Shown piece by piece: positions 1 to 6,141 of a stretch of 7,171 nucleotides of DNA. Below the pieces are notes generated by a model. That model was not told the DNA's origin and did no database searches. It worked only from the letters and a program-made list of their open reading frames with translations. The translations under genes and the position numbers were made by a program. This DNA comes from Fidelibacterota bacterium (lineage in GTDB: Bacteria; Marinisomatota; Marinisomatia; Marinisomatales; UBA8229), in contig NYYF01000030.1 of NCBI GenBank assembly GCA_002686675.1, positions 1 to 7,171 of the forward strand. The letters are read 5' to 3'. Numbering within the stretch: position 1 is the first letter of the stretch; each line of letters opens with the position of its first letter.

Positions 1-11
1 AATAAAAAATA

Positions 12-239
12 ATGGCTAAAGAACAACCAATTACAATTGATGGAGTTATTAAAGAAACCCTTCCGAGTGCTATGTTTCGTGTAGAGATAGAAATTGGAGA
101 AAAGAAACATGAGGTTCTTGCTCATGTAAGTGGGAAAATGCGGATGCATTTTATTAAGATGTTGCCGGGAGATATTGTCACTCTGGAAATATCACCATAT
201 GACATTAAACGGGGACGGATCGTCTACAGAAAGAAATAG
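12..239 (+). CDS. infA: Translation initiation factor IF-1
   Basis: IF-1 is a small cytoplasmic OB-fold protein that binds the 30S A site during initiation, together with IF-2 and IF-3. The 75-residue product shows the family signature throughout: MAKE at the N-terminus, [11 protein letters not shown] around residues 15-25, [15 protein letters not shown] around 40-54, and [13 protein letters not shown] near the C-terminus. Most bacterial IF-1 proteins have about 72 residues. The extra residues fall around 26-34 (EIGEKKHEV), where the family usually has a short ENGHVV-type turn before LAHISGK. The ATG start gives the expected MAKE beginning. Only 11 bases lie upstream and they are A/T with no Shine-Dalgarno, so any promoter is outside the window. 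The stop is followed seven bases later by rpmJ. Identity is certain; the loop insertion is the only oddity. Confidence 0.98.
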   Translation: MAKEQPITIDGVIKETLPSAMFRVEIEIGEKKHEVLAHVSGKMRMHFIKMLPGDIVTLEISPYDIKRGRIVYRKK

Positions 240-246
240 GGAAAAT

Positions 247-360
247 ATGAAAGTTCGTCCTTCAGTAAAGAAAATGTGTCCCAAGTGCAAAATAATAAGG
301 CGTAAGGGTGTTGTGTTTGTTATTTGTGAAAACCCAAAACATAAACAGAGACAAGGGTAG
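247..360 (+). CDS. rpmJ: Large-subunit ribosomal protein L36 (bL36), zinc-binding form
   Basis: L36 is the smallest protein of the 50S subunit and helps organise 23S rRNA. The predicted protein has 37 residues, the usual length for the zinc form. It begins [15 protein letters not shown] and ends [11 protein letters not shown]. The zinc ligands Cys11, Cys14, Cys27 and His32 are all present (C-x2-C-x12-C-x4-H), so this is the zinc-retaining version and not the zinc-free paralogue. It lies between infA and rpsM, its standard place in bacteria. The start ATG is seven bases after the infA stop; an AGGG overlapping that stop is a weak ribosome-binding candidate, and coupling to infA is likely. The longer reading frame that opens at 130 in this frame is an artefact, because its first part runs out of frame through infA. 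Confidence 0.97.
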   Translation: MKVRPSVKKMCPKCKIIRRKGVVFVICENPKHKQRQG

Positions 361-369
361 GAGTTCATA

Positions 370-759
370 ATGGCACGTATTGCTGGCATAGATATTCCAC
401 GGAATAAAAAGGTTTCTTATTCATTGAGATATATTTTCGGAATAGGATTAACCCAGGCAAAAAAAATATGTGATAAAGCAGGTGTAGATCAGGATATCAT
501 TGTTCAGAATTTATCTGCAGATCAAGTGGTTTCCATTCGAACAGCCATGACTGATTTACAGGTTACAGTGGAAGGTGAACTTCGATCAGAAGTTGCTATG
601 AATATCAAACGTCTAAAGGATGTTGGAAGTTATCGTGGTCTACGGCATCGTAAGGGTCTGCCTGTGAATGGACAAAGAACGAAAACGAATGCACGTACAA
701 GAAAAGGGAAAAAACGAACTGTAGGTATGGGCAAGACGGTTGTAGGAAAGAAAGGATAA
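370..759 (+). CDS. rpsM: Small-subunit ribosomal protein S13 (uS13)
   Basis: S13 sits in the head of the 30S subunit, contacts 16S rRNA, and reaches the P-site tRNA and the 50S subunit through its basic tail. The 129-residue product is of normal length. It starts [15 protein letters not shown]. The helix-hairpin-helix segment is around residues 20-32 ([13 protein letters not shown]), followed by [16 protein letters not shown] around 67-82. The family signature [13 protein letters not shown] is at 87-99 and [12 protein letters not shown] at 102-113, then a lysine/glycine-rich tail. A good Shine-Dalgarno, AGGAG at 359-363, overlaps the rpmJ stop and lies six bases before the ATG. In E. coli S4 represses this operon through the rpsM leader. 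Here only nine bases separate rpmJ and rpsM, and I see no such leader structure. Confidence 0.98.
   Translation: MARIAGIDIPRNKKVSYSLRYIFGIGLTQAKKICDKAGVDQDIIVQNLSADQVVSIRTAMTDLQVTVEGELRSEVAMNIKRLKDVGSYRGLRHRKGLPVNGQRTKTNARTRKGKKRTVGMGKTVVGKKG
751..756 (+). promoter_or_regulatory. Shine-Dalgarno site that fixes the rpsK TTG start
   Basis: AAAGGA lies inside the last codons of rpsM, seven bases before the TTG at 764. An in-frame TAA at 761-763 directly precedes that TTG, so translation cannot begin further upstream. The next in-frame ATG (Met37) would remove part of the conserved S11 core. Confidence 0.75.
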
Positions 760-763
760 TTAA

Positions 764-1162
764 TTGGCTCAACAATCAGAACCAAGAAAAAGAAAAAAGA
801 AGAAAAAAGGGAGTATTGAACCGGAGGGCATTGCTCATATTAAAGCGACGTTTAATAACACTCATATTACTATGACGGATAAATCAGGGAATGTTATTAC
901 TTGGGCGACAACTGGAACCTCCGGATTTAAAGGATCAAGGAAAAGTACCGCTTATGCGGCAACTATAGCAGCAGAAAAAGTGGCAAAAGAAGCCTTAGAT
1001 CTAGGATTGATAAAAGTTGAGGTGCGGATAAAAGGACCAGGATCAGGCCGTGAATCGGCTATACGTGCCCTGGCAGTAGCCGGCCTCCAAGTTACTTCAA
1101 TTATGGATGTAACACCACTTCCCCACAATGGGTGTCGTCCACCAAAAAGAAGGCGGGTATAA
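764..1162 (+). CDS. rpsK: Small-subunit ribosomal protein S11 (uS11), TTG start
   Basis: S11 forms part of the 30S platform near the mRNA exit and contacts 16S rRNA with S6/S18 and S21. The 132-residue product has a very basic N-terminal stretch (residues 8-15 are all Arg/Lys), typical of the flexible S11 tail. It continues with [14 protein letters not shown] around 26-39, [13 protein letters not shown] at 54-66, [15 protein letters not shown] at 89-103 and the invariant C-terminus around 115-132 ([17 protein letters not shown]). Asn122-Gly123 matches the site known to form isoaspartate in E. coli S11. Most homologues have Pro where this protein has Ala63. The TTG start is backed by AAAGGA seven bases upstream and by a stop codon immediately before it. 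The gene follows rpsM after four bases, and the two are probably translationally linked. Confidence 0.97.
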   Translation: MAQQSEPRKRKKKKKGSIEPEGIAHIKATFNNTHITMTDKSGNVITWATTGTSGFKGSRKSTAYAATIAAEKVAKEALDLGLIKVEVRIKGPGSGRESAIRALAVAGLQVTSIMDVTPLPHNGCRPPKRRRV

Positions 1163-1183
1163 AACAATTGAGAGATATAAAGA

Positions 1184-1801
1184 ATGGCTAAACCAAGTCG
1201 AATAAGAGGAAAGCTGGTTCGAAAATTTGGGGTGAATGTATTTGGGAATCCCAAATATGATAGATTACTAAATCGAAAATCATATGCTCCAGGGCAACAT
1301 GGACAGACAAGACGACGAAGATTGTCAAATTATGGAGTTCAGCTTCAGGAAAAGCAAAAGATAAAATCTATGTATGGGCTTCTTGAAAAACAGTTCAGAA
1401 ATTATTTTACAAAAGCTGAAAATATGTCTGGTGAAACAGGTACAAATCTATTGCAGATGCTTGAAAGTCGTCTTGATAATATTGTTTATCGGATTAGTTT
1501 TGCCCCTACACGCCCAGCCGCTAGGCAATTAGTTAATCATGGCCATTTTCTTGTAAATGATAAACGAGTCAATATTCCATCTTATATTTTGAAATCAGGG
1601 GATAAAATTCAGGTTAGAGAAAAAAGTAAGAAAATGGATTTAATTCTTGATTCAATGAAACGAATAAAAGGGGATATTGATCTGCCATGGTTGGAACTTG
1701 ATAAAGGCAAGATGCAAGGATCCTTTCTTGGGATGCCTGAACGTGATCAGATAGATCAAACAATTAAAGAACAACTCGTTGTTGAACTTTATTCCAAATA
1801 A
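1184..1801 (+). CDS. rpsD: Small-subunit ribosomal protein S4 (uS4), cysteine-free form
   Basis: S4 is a primary 16S rRNA-binding protein that nucleates 30S assembly. In E. coli it also represses the alpha operon. The 205-residue length is standard. The N-terminal domain (about 1-93) carries SYAPGQHGQTRRRR at 33-46, the YGVQLQEKQKIK segment at 50-61 and YGLLEKQFRNYF at 64-75. The S4 RNA-binding domain follows at about 94-155, with ESRLDNIVYR at 94-103, ARQLVNHGHFLVND around 113-126 and the VNIPSY turn. The protein has no cysteine, so it is the zinc-independent version. The ATG is 21 bases after the rpsK stop; GAGAG at 1170-1174 is a weak ribosome-binding candidate. The gene sits between rpsK and rpoA as in most bacteria. 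Whether S4 regulates this operon here cannot be seen from the sequence. Confidence 0.98.
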   Translation: MAKPSRIRGKLVRKFGVNVFGNPKYDRLLNRKSYAPGQHGQTRRRRLSNYGVQLQEKQKIKSMYGLLEKQFRNYFTKAENMSGETGTNLLQMLESRLDNIVYRISFAPTRPAARQLVNHGHFLVNDKRVNIPSYILKSGDKIQVREKSKKMDLILDSMKRIKGDIDLPWLELDKGKMQGSFLGMPERDQIDQTIKEQLVVELYSK

Positions 1802-1810
1802 TATTTAATT

Positions 1811-1816
1811 AAAGGA
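1811..1816 (+). promoter_or_regulatory. Shine-Dalgarno site of rpoA
   Basis: AAAGGA lies ten bases before the rpoA ATG at 1827, in the 25-base spacer after rpsD. A TTG at 1823 is in another frame, so it is not an alternative start. The spacing is slightly long but the match is good. Confidence 0.6.
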
Positions 1817-1826
1817 TCAATATTGA

Positions 1827-2795
1827 ATGGCTACTAATGAATTAAACTTAAAGGTTGATGATAAACATATAACAGCTACACATGGAATATTTTCTATCCA
1901 ACCATTGGATAGAGGATTTGGTATTACCCTTGGAAATGCTCTCAGGCGTGTATTACTCACAAGCATACCCGGTGCAGCTATTACGAATGTAAAAATCGAT
2001 GGTATATTGCATGAATTCTCTACAATTAAGGGTATAAAAGATGATGTTGCCGATATACTAATGAATTTAAAAAGCGTTCGATTTAAACTTTTAGATAATC
2101 AACCCGATAAAATTCATATCAAATTGAAGGGGAAACATGTCTTCTCTGCTAAAGATATCCAAGCAGCAAGTGATCAATATGAAATCTTGAATCCAGACCA
2201 TTATATAACTGAATTGAATGGTCAAGGAGAATTGGATATAGAATTATGGATTGGCGTAGGGAAAGGATATGTTACGAGTGAAGAGAATGAATCCCCGAAT
2301 TCTACAATCGGAATGATATCATTGGATAGTATTTTCAATCCGGTTACAAAAGTCACATTTAATACCACCCCTTTACCCGGTGCTAAAGAAGATCGTGAGA
2401 AATTGACAATTGAAGTTCATACAGATGGATCTATTTCTCCCAAGGATGCTATTAGTCATTCAGCACATGTGATCAATGAACATGTTAAGTATGTAGAAGC
2501 AATAAGTAAACCGGAAATTCTGGAAGTAATGGACCAGGTCAGCGAGGAACTTGTTGCTTTACAGAAACTCCTTAATTCTACTATTGATGAGATGGAACTT
2601 TCAGTACGAAGTTACAATTGTCTCCAAGCAGCAGGGATTGAGTATATTTATGAATTGGTTTCCAAAGAAGAGAATGAGATGTTGAAGTACAAGAATTTTG
2701 GTCGGAAATCTCTCACGGAATTAATTGAAAAACTGGGTGAGATGGGTTTGTCATTTGGTATGGATGTTAGTGAGCATACAAAGGAAGTGAAATAG
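1827..2795 (+). CDS. rpoA: DNA-directed RNA polymerase subunit alpha
   Basis: The alpha subunit dimerises to scaffold beta and beta', and its C-terminal domain contacts UP elements and activators. At 322 residues it is of normal length. The N-terminal domain (about 1-228) contains PLDRGFGITLGNALRRVLLTS at 26-46, the dimerisation core, then IDGILHEFSTIKGIKDD at 57-73, GKGYV around 145-149 and IGMISLDSIFNPV around 161-173. A linker at about 229-250 leads to the C-terminal domain, with ELSVRSYNCLQAAGI at 257-271 and FGRKSLTEL at 291-299. Arg261, Asn264, Cys265, Gly292, Lys294 and Ser295 match E. coli Arg265, Asn268, Cys269, Gly296, Lys298 and Ser299, so DNA contacts look intact. The loop at about 179-192 (TTPLPGAKEDREKL) departs from the common RVxQxTDxDKL pattern. 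The gene is flanked by rpsD and rplQ as expected. Confidence 0.98.
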   Translation: MATNELNLKVDDKHITATHGIFSIQPLDRGFGITLGNALRRVLLTSIPGAAITNVKIDGILHEFSTIKGIKDDVADILMNLKSVRFKLLDNQPDKIHIKLKGKHVFSAKDIQAASDQYEILNPDHYITELNGQGELDIELWIGVGKGYVTSEENESPNSTIGMISLDSIFNPVTKVTFNTTPLPGAKEDREKLTIEVHTDGSISPKDAISHSAHVINEHVKYVEAISKPEILEVMDQVSEELVALQKLLNSTIDEMELSVRSYNCLQAAGIEYIYELVSKEENEMLKYKNFGRKSLTELIEKLGEMGLSFGMDVSEHTKEVK

Positions 2796-2805
2796 TCACA
2801 ATTCC

Positions 2806-3246
2806 ATGAGACATTTAAATTCAAAAAAGAAACTTGGATTAACGTCTAGAAATCACCGAAAAGCCATGCTGAGCAATATGGTAGCATCTTTTATCAAACA
2901 TAAAAAAATAAAAACAACTCATGCACGGGCCAAAGAGTTACGAAGATTTATTGAACCACTGATTACTTTTGCCAAGCGGGGTGATCTTCACTCACGTCGT
3001 CAGGTATTGAAAAAAATTAAACACAAAGAAATTGTGCAAACACTGTTTAATGAAATTGCTCCAATGTATGCAAATCGGCCTGGAGGTTACACAAGGATCA
3101 CTAAACTTGGGTTCAGAGATAACGATAGAGCATCTGTTTCCTTGATAGAATTTATTGATTATGTTGAAAGTACTGATTCAAAAGGGACATCAACAGAAAA
3201 AAAAGGAAGGAAGTCAAAAAAGGAAGACGCTGAAGTTAGTAAATAG
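2806..3246 (+). CDS. rplQ: Large-subunit ribosomal protein L17 (bL17) with charged C-terminal tail
   Basis: L17 binds 23S rRNA near the exit tunnel side of the 50S subunit. The 146-residue protein has the conserved core at about 1-118: MRHLNSKKKLGLTSRNHRKAM at the start, IKTTHARAKELRRFIEPLIT around 35-54, and NRPGGYTRITKLGFRDND at 90-107. After that a lysine/serine/glutamate-rich tail of about 26 residues extends to the end. E. coli L17 is shorter (127 residues), and such low-complexity tails vary widely between lineages. The only possible start in this stretch is the ATG at 2806, since a TGA at 2788 closes the frame upstream with no start codon between. The nearest Shine-Dalgarno-like AAGGAAG (2781-2787) is 18 bases away, so coupling to rpoA translation is likely. 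In many bacteria the operon ends here, but no terminator hairpin follows. Confidence 0.97.
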   Translation: MRHLNSKKKLGLTSRNHRKAMLSNMVASFIKHKKIKTTHARAKELRRFIEPLITFAKRGDLHSRRQVLKKIKHKEIVQTLFNEIAPMYANRPGGYTRITKLGFRDNDRASVSLIEFIDYVESTDSKGTSTEKKGRKSKKEDAEVSK

Positions 3247-3267
3247 TGAAAGAATTGAGATGATTAT

Positions 3268-4443
3268 TTGAAATTATTTCTACACAATTTCCACAGGGTG
3301 ACATTATTTGTTGCCCTTCTTTTTTTCCTCTTTACCGAATATGCGAGGGGACGAGAGTTCGATTACCAGTGTCTTTGGGTAGTAAGAAACACGATTACAT
3401 CACCCGATAAAATTGATAAAATGTTGGATTTTGCTTTGGAAAATAATTTTAATCATTTGATGATTCAAGTCCGAGGGCGAGGGGAGGCATATTACAATTC
3501 TGAGTTTGTTCCCCGTAGTTCAGTTCTTTTCAATGATTTATTTGATCCACTTGAATATGTTTTGAAAAAAGCCCATCAGAATAATATTCAAGTTCATGCT
3601 TGGGTGAATATGTATATACTCTGGTCTTCGGTTGAACCACCTGAAGCAGAAAATCATTTATATTATATTCACCCGGATTGGATTGATCAAAAAGGAAATA
3701 ATGAAGGAAAGTTTAATCAGAATAAAGAAACATTAGAAACATCTAATGATGGTGAGGGATATTATCTTGCACCTAACCATCAGGCTGTGGCTCCATATCT
3801 GCTTAATGTACTAAGGGAAATCGTTGAAAAATATGAGGTTGATGGACTTCATTTGGATTACATCCGTTACAAGGATTATGAATTTGGAGGAAATGCATTT
3901 GCTCTTAATAATTACCGAAAACAATCTGAAGATGATGCACCAATTTTCTTATCCGCTGAAAGTACTATAGAAGAAAAGGGTAAGCAATCTGCTTCTCGGT
4001 CCTTAAAATGGAATAATTACAGGCGAAATTCTATAACAGAATTAGTAAAAAAAGCAAAGGAAATGGCAATGACTATTCGCCCAGATTGTATTCTGTCAGC
4101 AGCGGTAAAACCGAATCTATATATTGCACGGGATCGCTTTTTGCAAGAATGGGATGTGTGGTTAGCTTCTGGATATCTAGATTGGGTAATTCCCATGAAT
4201 TATACTCCTTCGTTTCGGAATTTTGCCGCAAATATTGATTTGATTTATGAAAATTTTCCCCCTAAATATCGGGAGAGAATAATCATGGGAATTTCAACCT
4301 ACAATCAATCATCATCGGAAGCAGTGAACAAGATTAATTATTCTAAATTAAAACAATTTCCAGGGGTTTCAATATTTTCATATAATGTACTGGAAGAGGA
4401 TCCTGATTATTGTGTGCCAATTAAACAAGCATTAGTTAAATAG
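3268..4443 (+). CDS. Exported GHL10-family glycosyl-hydrolase-like protein (YngK/DigH group)
   Basis: The 391-residue protein matches the GHL10 family (PF02638), TIM-barrel-type glycoside-hydrolase-like proteins. E. coli DigH (YddW) of this family cleaves peptidoglycan glycan strands lacking peptides, so an envelope glycan is a plausible substrate here; that is inference. Visible motifs are QVRGRGEAYYNSEF at 67-80, DPLEYVLKKAH around 93-103, HAWVNMY at 110-116, HPDW at 135-138, YEVDGLHLDYIRY at 189-201 with candidate acids Asp192 and Asp197, SAAVKP at 277-282 and DWVIPMNY at 305-312. Residues 1-28 look like a signal peptide: basic start, hydrophobic run at about 11-22, Ala26-x-Gly28 cleavage motif. 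No lipobox is present, so a soluble or periplasmic protein is likely. The TTG start is the most upstream possible (TGA at 3256-3258 in frame); GTG at 3298 is an alternative. It begins 21 bases after rplQ. Confidence 0.85.
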   Translation: MKLFLHNFHRVTLFVALLFFLFTEYARGREFDYQCLWVVRNTITSPDKIDKMLDFALENNFNHLMIQVRGRGEAYYNSEFVPRSSVLFNDLFDPLEYVLKKAHQNNIQVHAWVNMYILWSSVEPPEAENHLYYIHPDWIDQKGNNEGKFNQNKETLETSNDGEGYYLAPNHQAVAPYLLNVLREIVEKYEVDGLHLDYIRYKDYEFGGNAFALNNYRKQSEDDAPIFLSAESTIEEKGKQSASRSLKWNNYRRNSITELVKKAKEMAMTIRPDCILSAAVKPNLYIARDRFLQEWDVWLASGYLDWVIPMNYTPSFRNFAANIDLIYENFPPKYRERIIMGISTYNQSSSEAVNKINYSKLKQFPGVSIFSYNVLEEDPDYCVPIKQALVK

Positions 4444-4455
4444 ATTTTTGGGGGA

Positions 4456-6141
4456 ATGAACCCGAATCAAGAAGTTGAGAAAAAACTTATGATTAATCGA
4501 ATCATCCATGCACCAAAAGGAGAAAAGCTGTCGTGTAAAAACTGGCAGATTGAGGCACCTTATCGGATGATTCAAAATAATCTAGACCCAAATGTAGCGG
4601 AAGACCCAGATGAATTGGTTGTCTATGGAGGCAAAGGAAAAGCTGCCCGCAACTGGGAATGCTATGAGTCAATATTGTCGACTCTAAAACGTCTTGAACC
4701 TGATGAAACTCTTTTAGTACAGTCTGGAAAACCGGTAGGGGTACTTAAAACTCACATTCACTCACCTCGAGTACTCATTGCAAATTCAAATCTTGTACCA
4801 AATTGGGCAAATTGGGAGCATTTTAATGAGCTGGATAAACAGGGCCTCATGATGTATGGACAGATGACAGCCGGGTCATGGATTTACATTGGTACTCAGG
4901 GAATTTTACAGGGAACGTATGAAACCTTTTCCGCTGCTGCAAAACAGCATTATGGAAGTGACCTGACCGGAAAATTTATTTTGACTGCAGGATTGGGCGG
5001 AATGGGCGGTGCCCAGGCCCTTGCGGTAACGATGAACAACGGAGTGTGTATTGCGGTGGAGGTGGATGCCCATCGGATTGAAAGAAGGTTGGAAACAAAA
5101 TACTTAGATTTGGCAACTGAATCCTTGGATGAAGCGTTAAATCTTGCAAGGAATGCTGTATTATCCGGAAGGCCTTTGTCTATAGGATTATTGGGTAATG
5201 CTGCGGATATTGTACCAAAGATTGTTGAAATGGAAATTATTCCGGATATCGTAACTGATCAGACATCTGCGCATGACGAACTGGATGGGTATATTCCAAA
5301 CAGAATGACTTTTCAGGAAGCATTAGATTTACGTAAATCTGATCCTGACAGATATATGCAGGAAAGTTTTCGTGCTATCTCAGAACATGTACGAGGTATC
5401 CTGCAACTGAAAAATATGGGTTCAGTTGCTTTTGATTATGGAAATAACCTACGGGGACAAGCGAAAAAAGCTGGTGTGAAAAACGCATTTGATTATCCAG
5501 GTTTTGTTCCGGCTTATGTACGGCCGCTATTTTGTGAGGGTAAAGGACCTTTCCGTTGGGTAGCTCTTTCCGGTGACCCCGAAGATATTTTTAAAACTGA
5601 TGAGAAAGTGATAGAACTCTTTTCAGAAAATGAACAATTGGTTCGGTGGATAAAGTTGGCTCAAGACAAAATACAATTTCAAGGATTGCCAGCGAGGATA
5701 TGCTGGTTAGGATATGGAGATCGTGCCAAGCTTGGTATTGCATTTAATAAAATGGTTGCCACGGGAGAATTAAAAGCTCCAATTGTTATTGGCCGGGATC
5801 ACCTTGATACGGGATCGGTAGCATCCCCATATCGTGAAACTGAAGCTATGAAAGATGGAACTGATGCAGTTGCAGATTGGCCACTTTTGAATGCCTTAGT
5901 TAATACTGCCAGCGGAGCAACCTGGGTATCCATCCATCACGGTGGTGGTGTCGGCATGGGTATGGCAATTCATGCTGGTCAAGTTATTGTAGCAGACGGG
6001 ACACCGGAAATGGAAAAACGTCTTGAAAGAGTACTCACAAATGATCCAGGGATGGGAATCCTTCGTCACGTAGATGCTGGATATGAGGATGCGGTTAAGA
6101 ATGCAAAAATATGGGATGTAGATATTCCCTTGATGAGCTAA
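4456..6141 (+). CDS. hutU: Urocanate hydratase (urocanase)
   Basis: Urocanase is a cytoplasmic NAD+-dependent enzyme converting urocanate to 4-imidazolone-5-propionate, step two of histidine degradation. The 561-residue product is full length (family about 550-560). Motifs run end to end: [11 protein letters not shown] at 57-67, QSGKPVGV at 89-96, [17 protein letters not shown] at 133-149, the NAD-binding [11 protein letters not shown] at 177-187, then [48 protein letters not shown] with Cys416 (matches the catalytic Cys410 of Pseudomonas putida), [20 protein letters not shown] and HHGGGVGMG starting at His494. The start is uncertain. ATG 4456 has a G-run (4450-4454) only one base upstream. 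The in-frame ATG at 4489 (Met12) gives an N-terminus nearer the length of other HutU proteins, with only a weak GAG nine bases before it. It lies 12 bases after the GHL10 gene and overlaps hutI. Confidence 0.98.
   Translation: MNPNQEVEKKLMINRIIHAPKGEKLSCKNWQIEAPYRMIQNNLDPNVAEDPDELVVYGGKGKAARNWECYESILSTLKRLEPDETLLVQSGKPVGVLKTHIHSPRVLIANSNLVPNWANWEHFNELDKQGLMMYGQMTAGSWIYIGTQGILQGTYETFSAAAKQHYGSDLTGKFILTAGLGGMGGAQALAVTMNNGVCIAVEVDAHRIERRLETKYLDLATESLDEALNLARNAVLSGRPLSIGLLGNAADIVPKIVEMEIIPDIVTDQTSAHDELDGYIPNRMTFQEALDLRKSDPDRYMQESFRAISEHVRGILQLKNMGSVAFDYGNNLRGQAKKAGVKNAFDYPGFVPAYVRPLFCEGKGPFRWVALSGDPEDIFKTDEKVIELFSENEQLVRWIKLAQDKIQFQGLPARICWLGYGDRAKLGIAFNKMVATGELKAPIVIGRDHLDTGSVASPYRETEAMKDGTDAVADWPLLNALVNTASGATWVSIHHGGGVGMGMAIHAGQVIVADGTPEMEKRLERVLTNDPGMGILRHVDAGYEDAVKNAKIWDVDIPLMS

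Noticed and set aside
130..246. Possible N-terminal extension of rpmJ back to an ATG at 130
   Set aside because: It would run out of frame through conserved infA codons, and the 37-residue L36 from 247 is already full length.
361..369. S4-binding autoregulatory leader before rpsM
   Set aside because: Only nine bases separate rpmJ and rpsM and no pseudoknot-like structure could be recognised by eye.
192..389. Minus-strand open frame across infA-rpmJ-rpsM
   Set aside because: It is antisense to three conserved genes and has no family resemblance or ribosome-binding site.
459..465. A_AAA_AAA run in rpsM as a frameshift site
   Set aside because: A -1 slip meets a stop within three codons, and such A-runs are expected in AT-rich lysine-rich genes.
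952..1254. Minus-strand open frame across rpsK and rpsD
   Set aside because: It is a shadow of two strongly conserved ribosomal genes and shows no recognisable protein features.
3247..3267. Terminator or promoter between rplQ and the GHL10 gene
   Set aside because: The 21-base spacer has no inverted repeat, U-run or recognisable -35/-10 pair.
4441..4450. Resemblance to a Bacteroidetes-type -7 box (TAnnTTTG) before hutU
   Set aside because: The spacing is off by one base, no -33 element is visible, and the site is only a few bases from the start codon.
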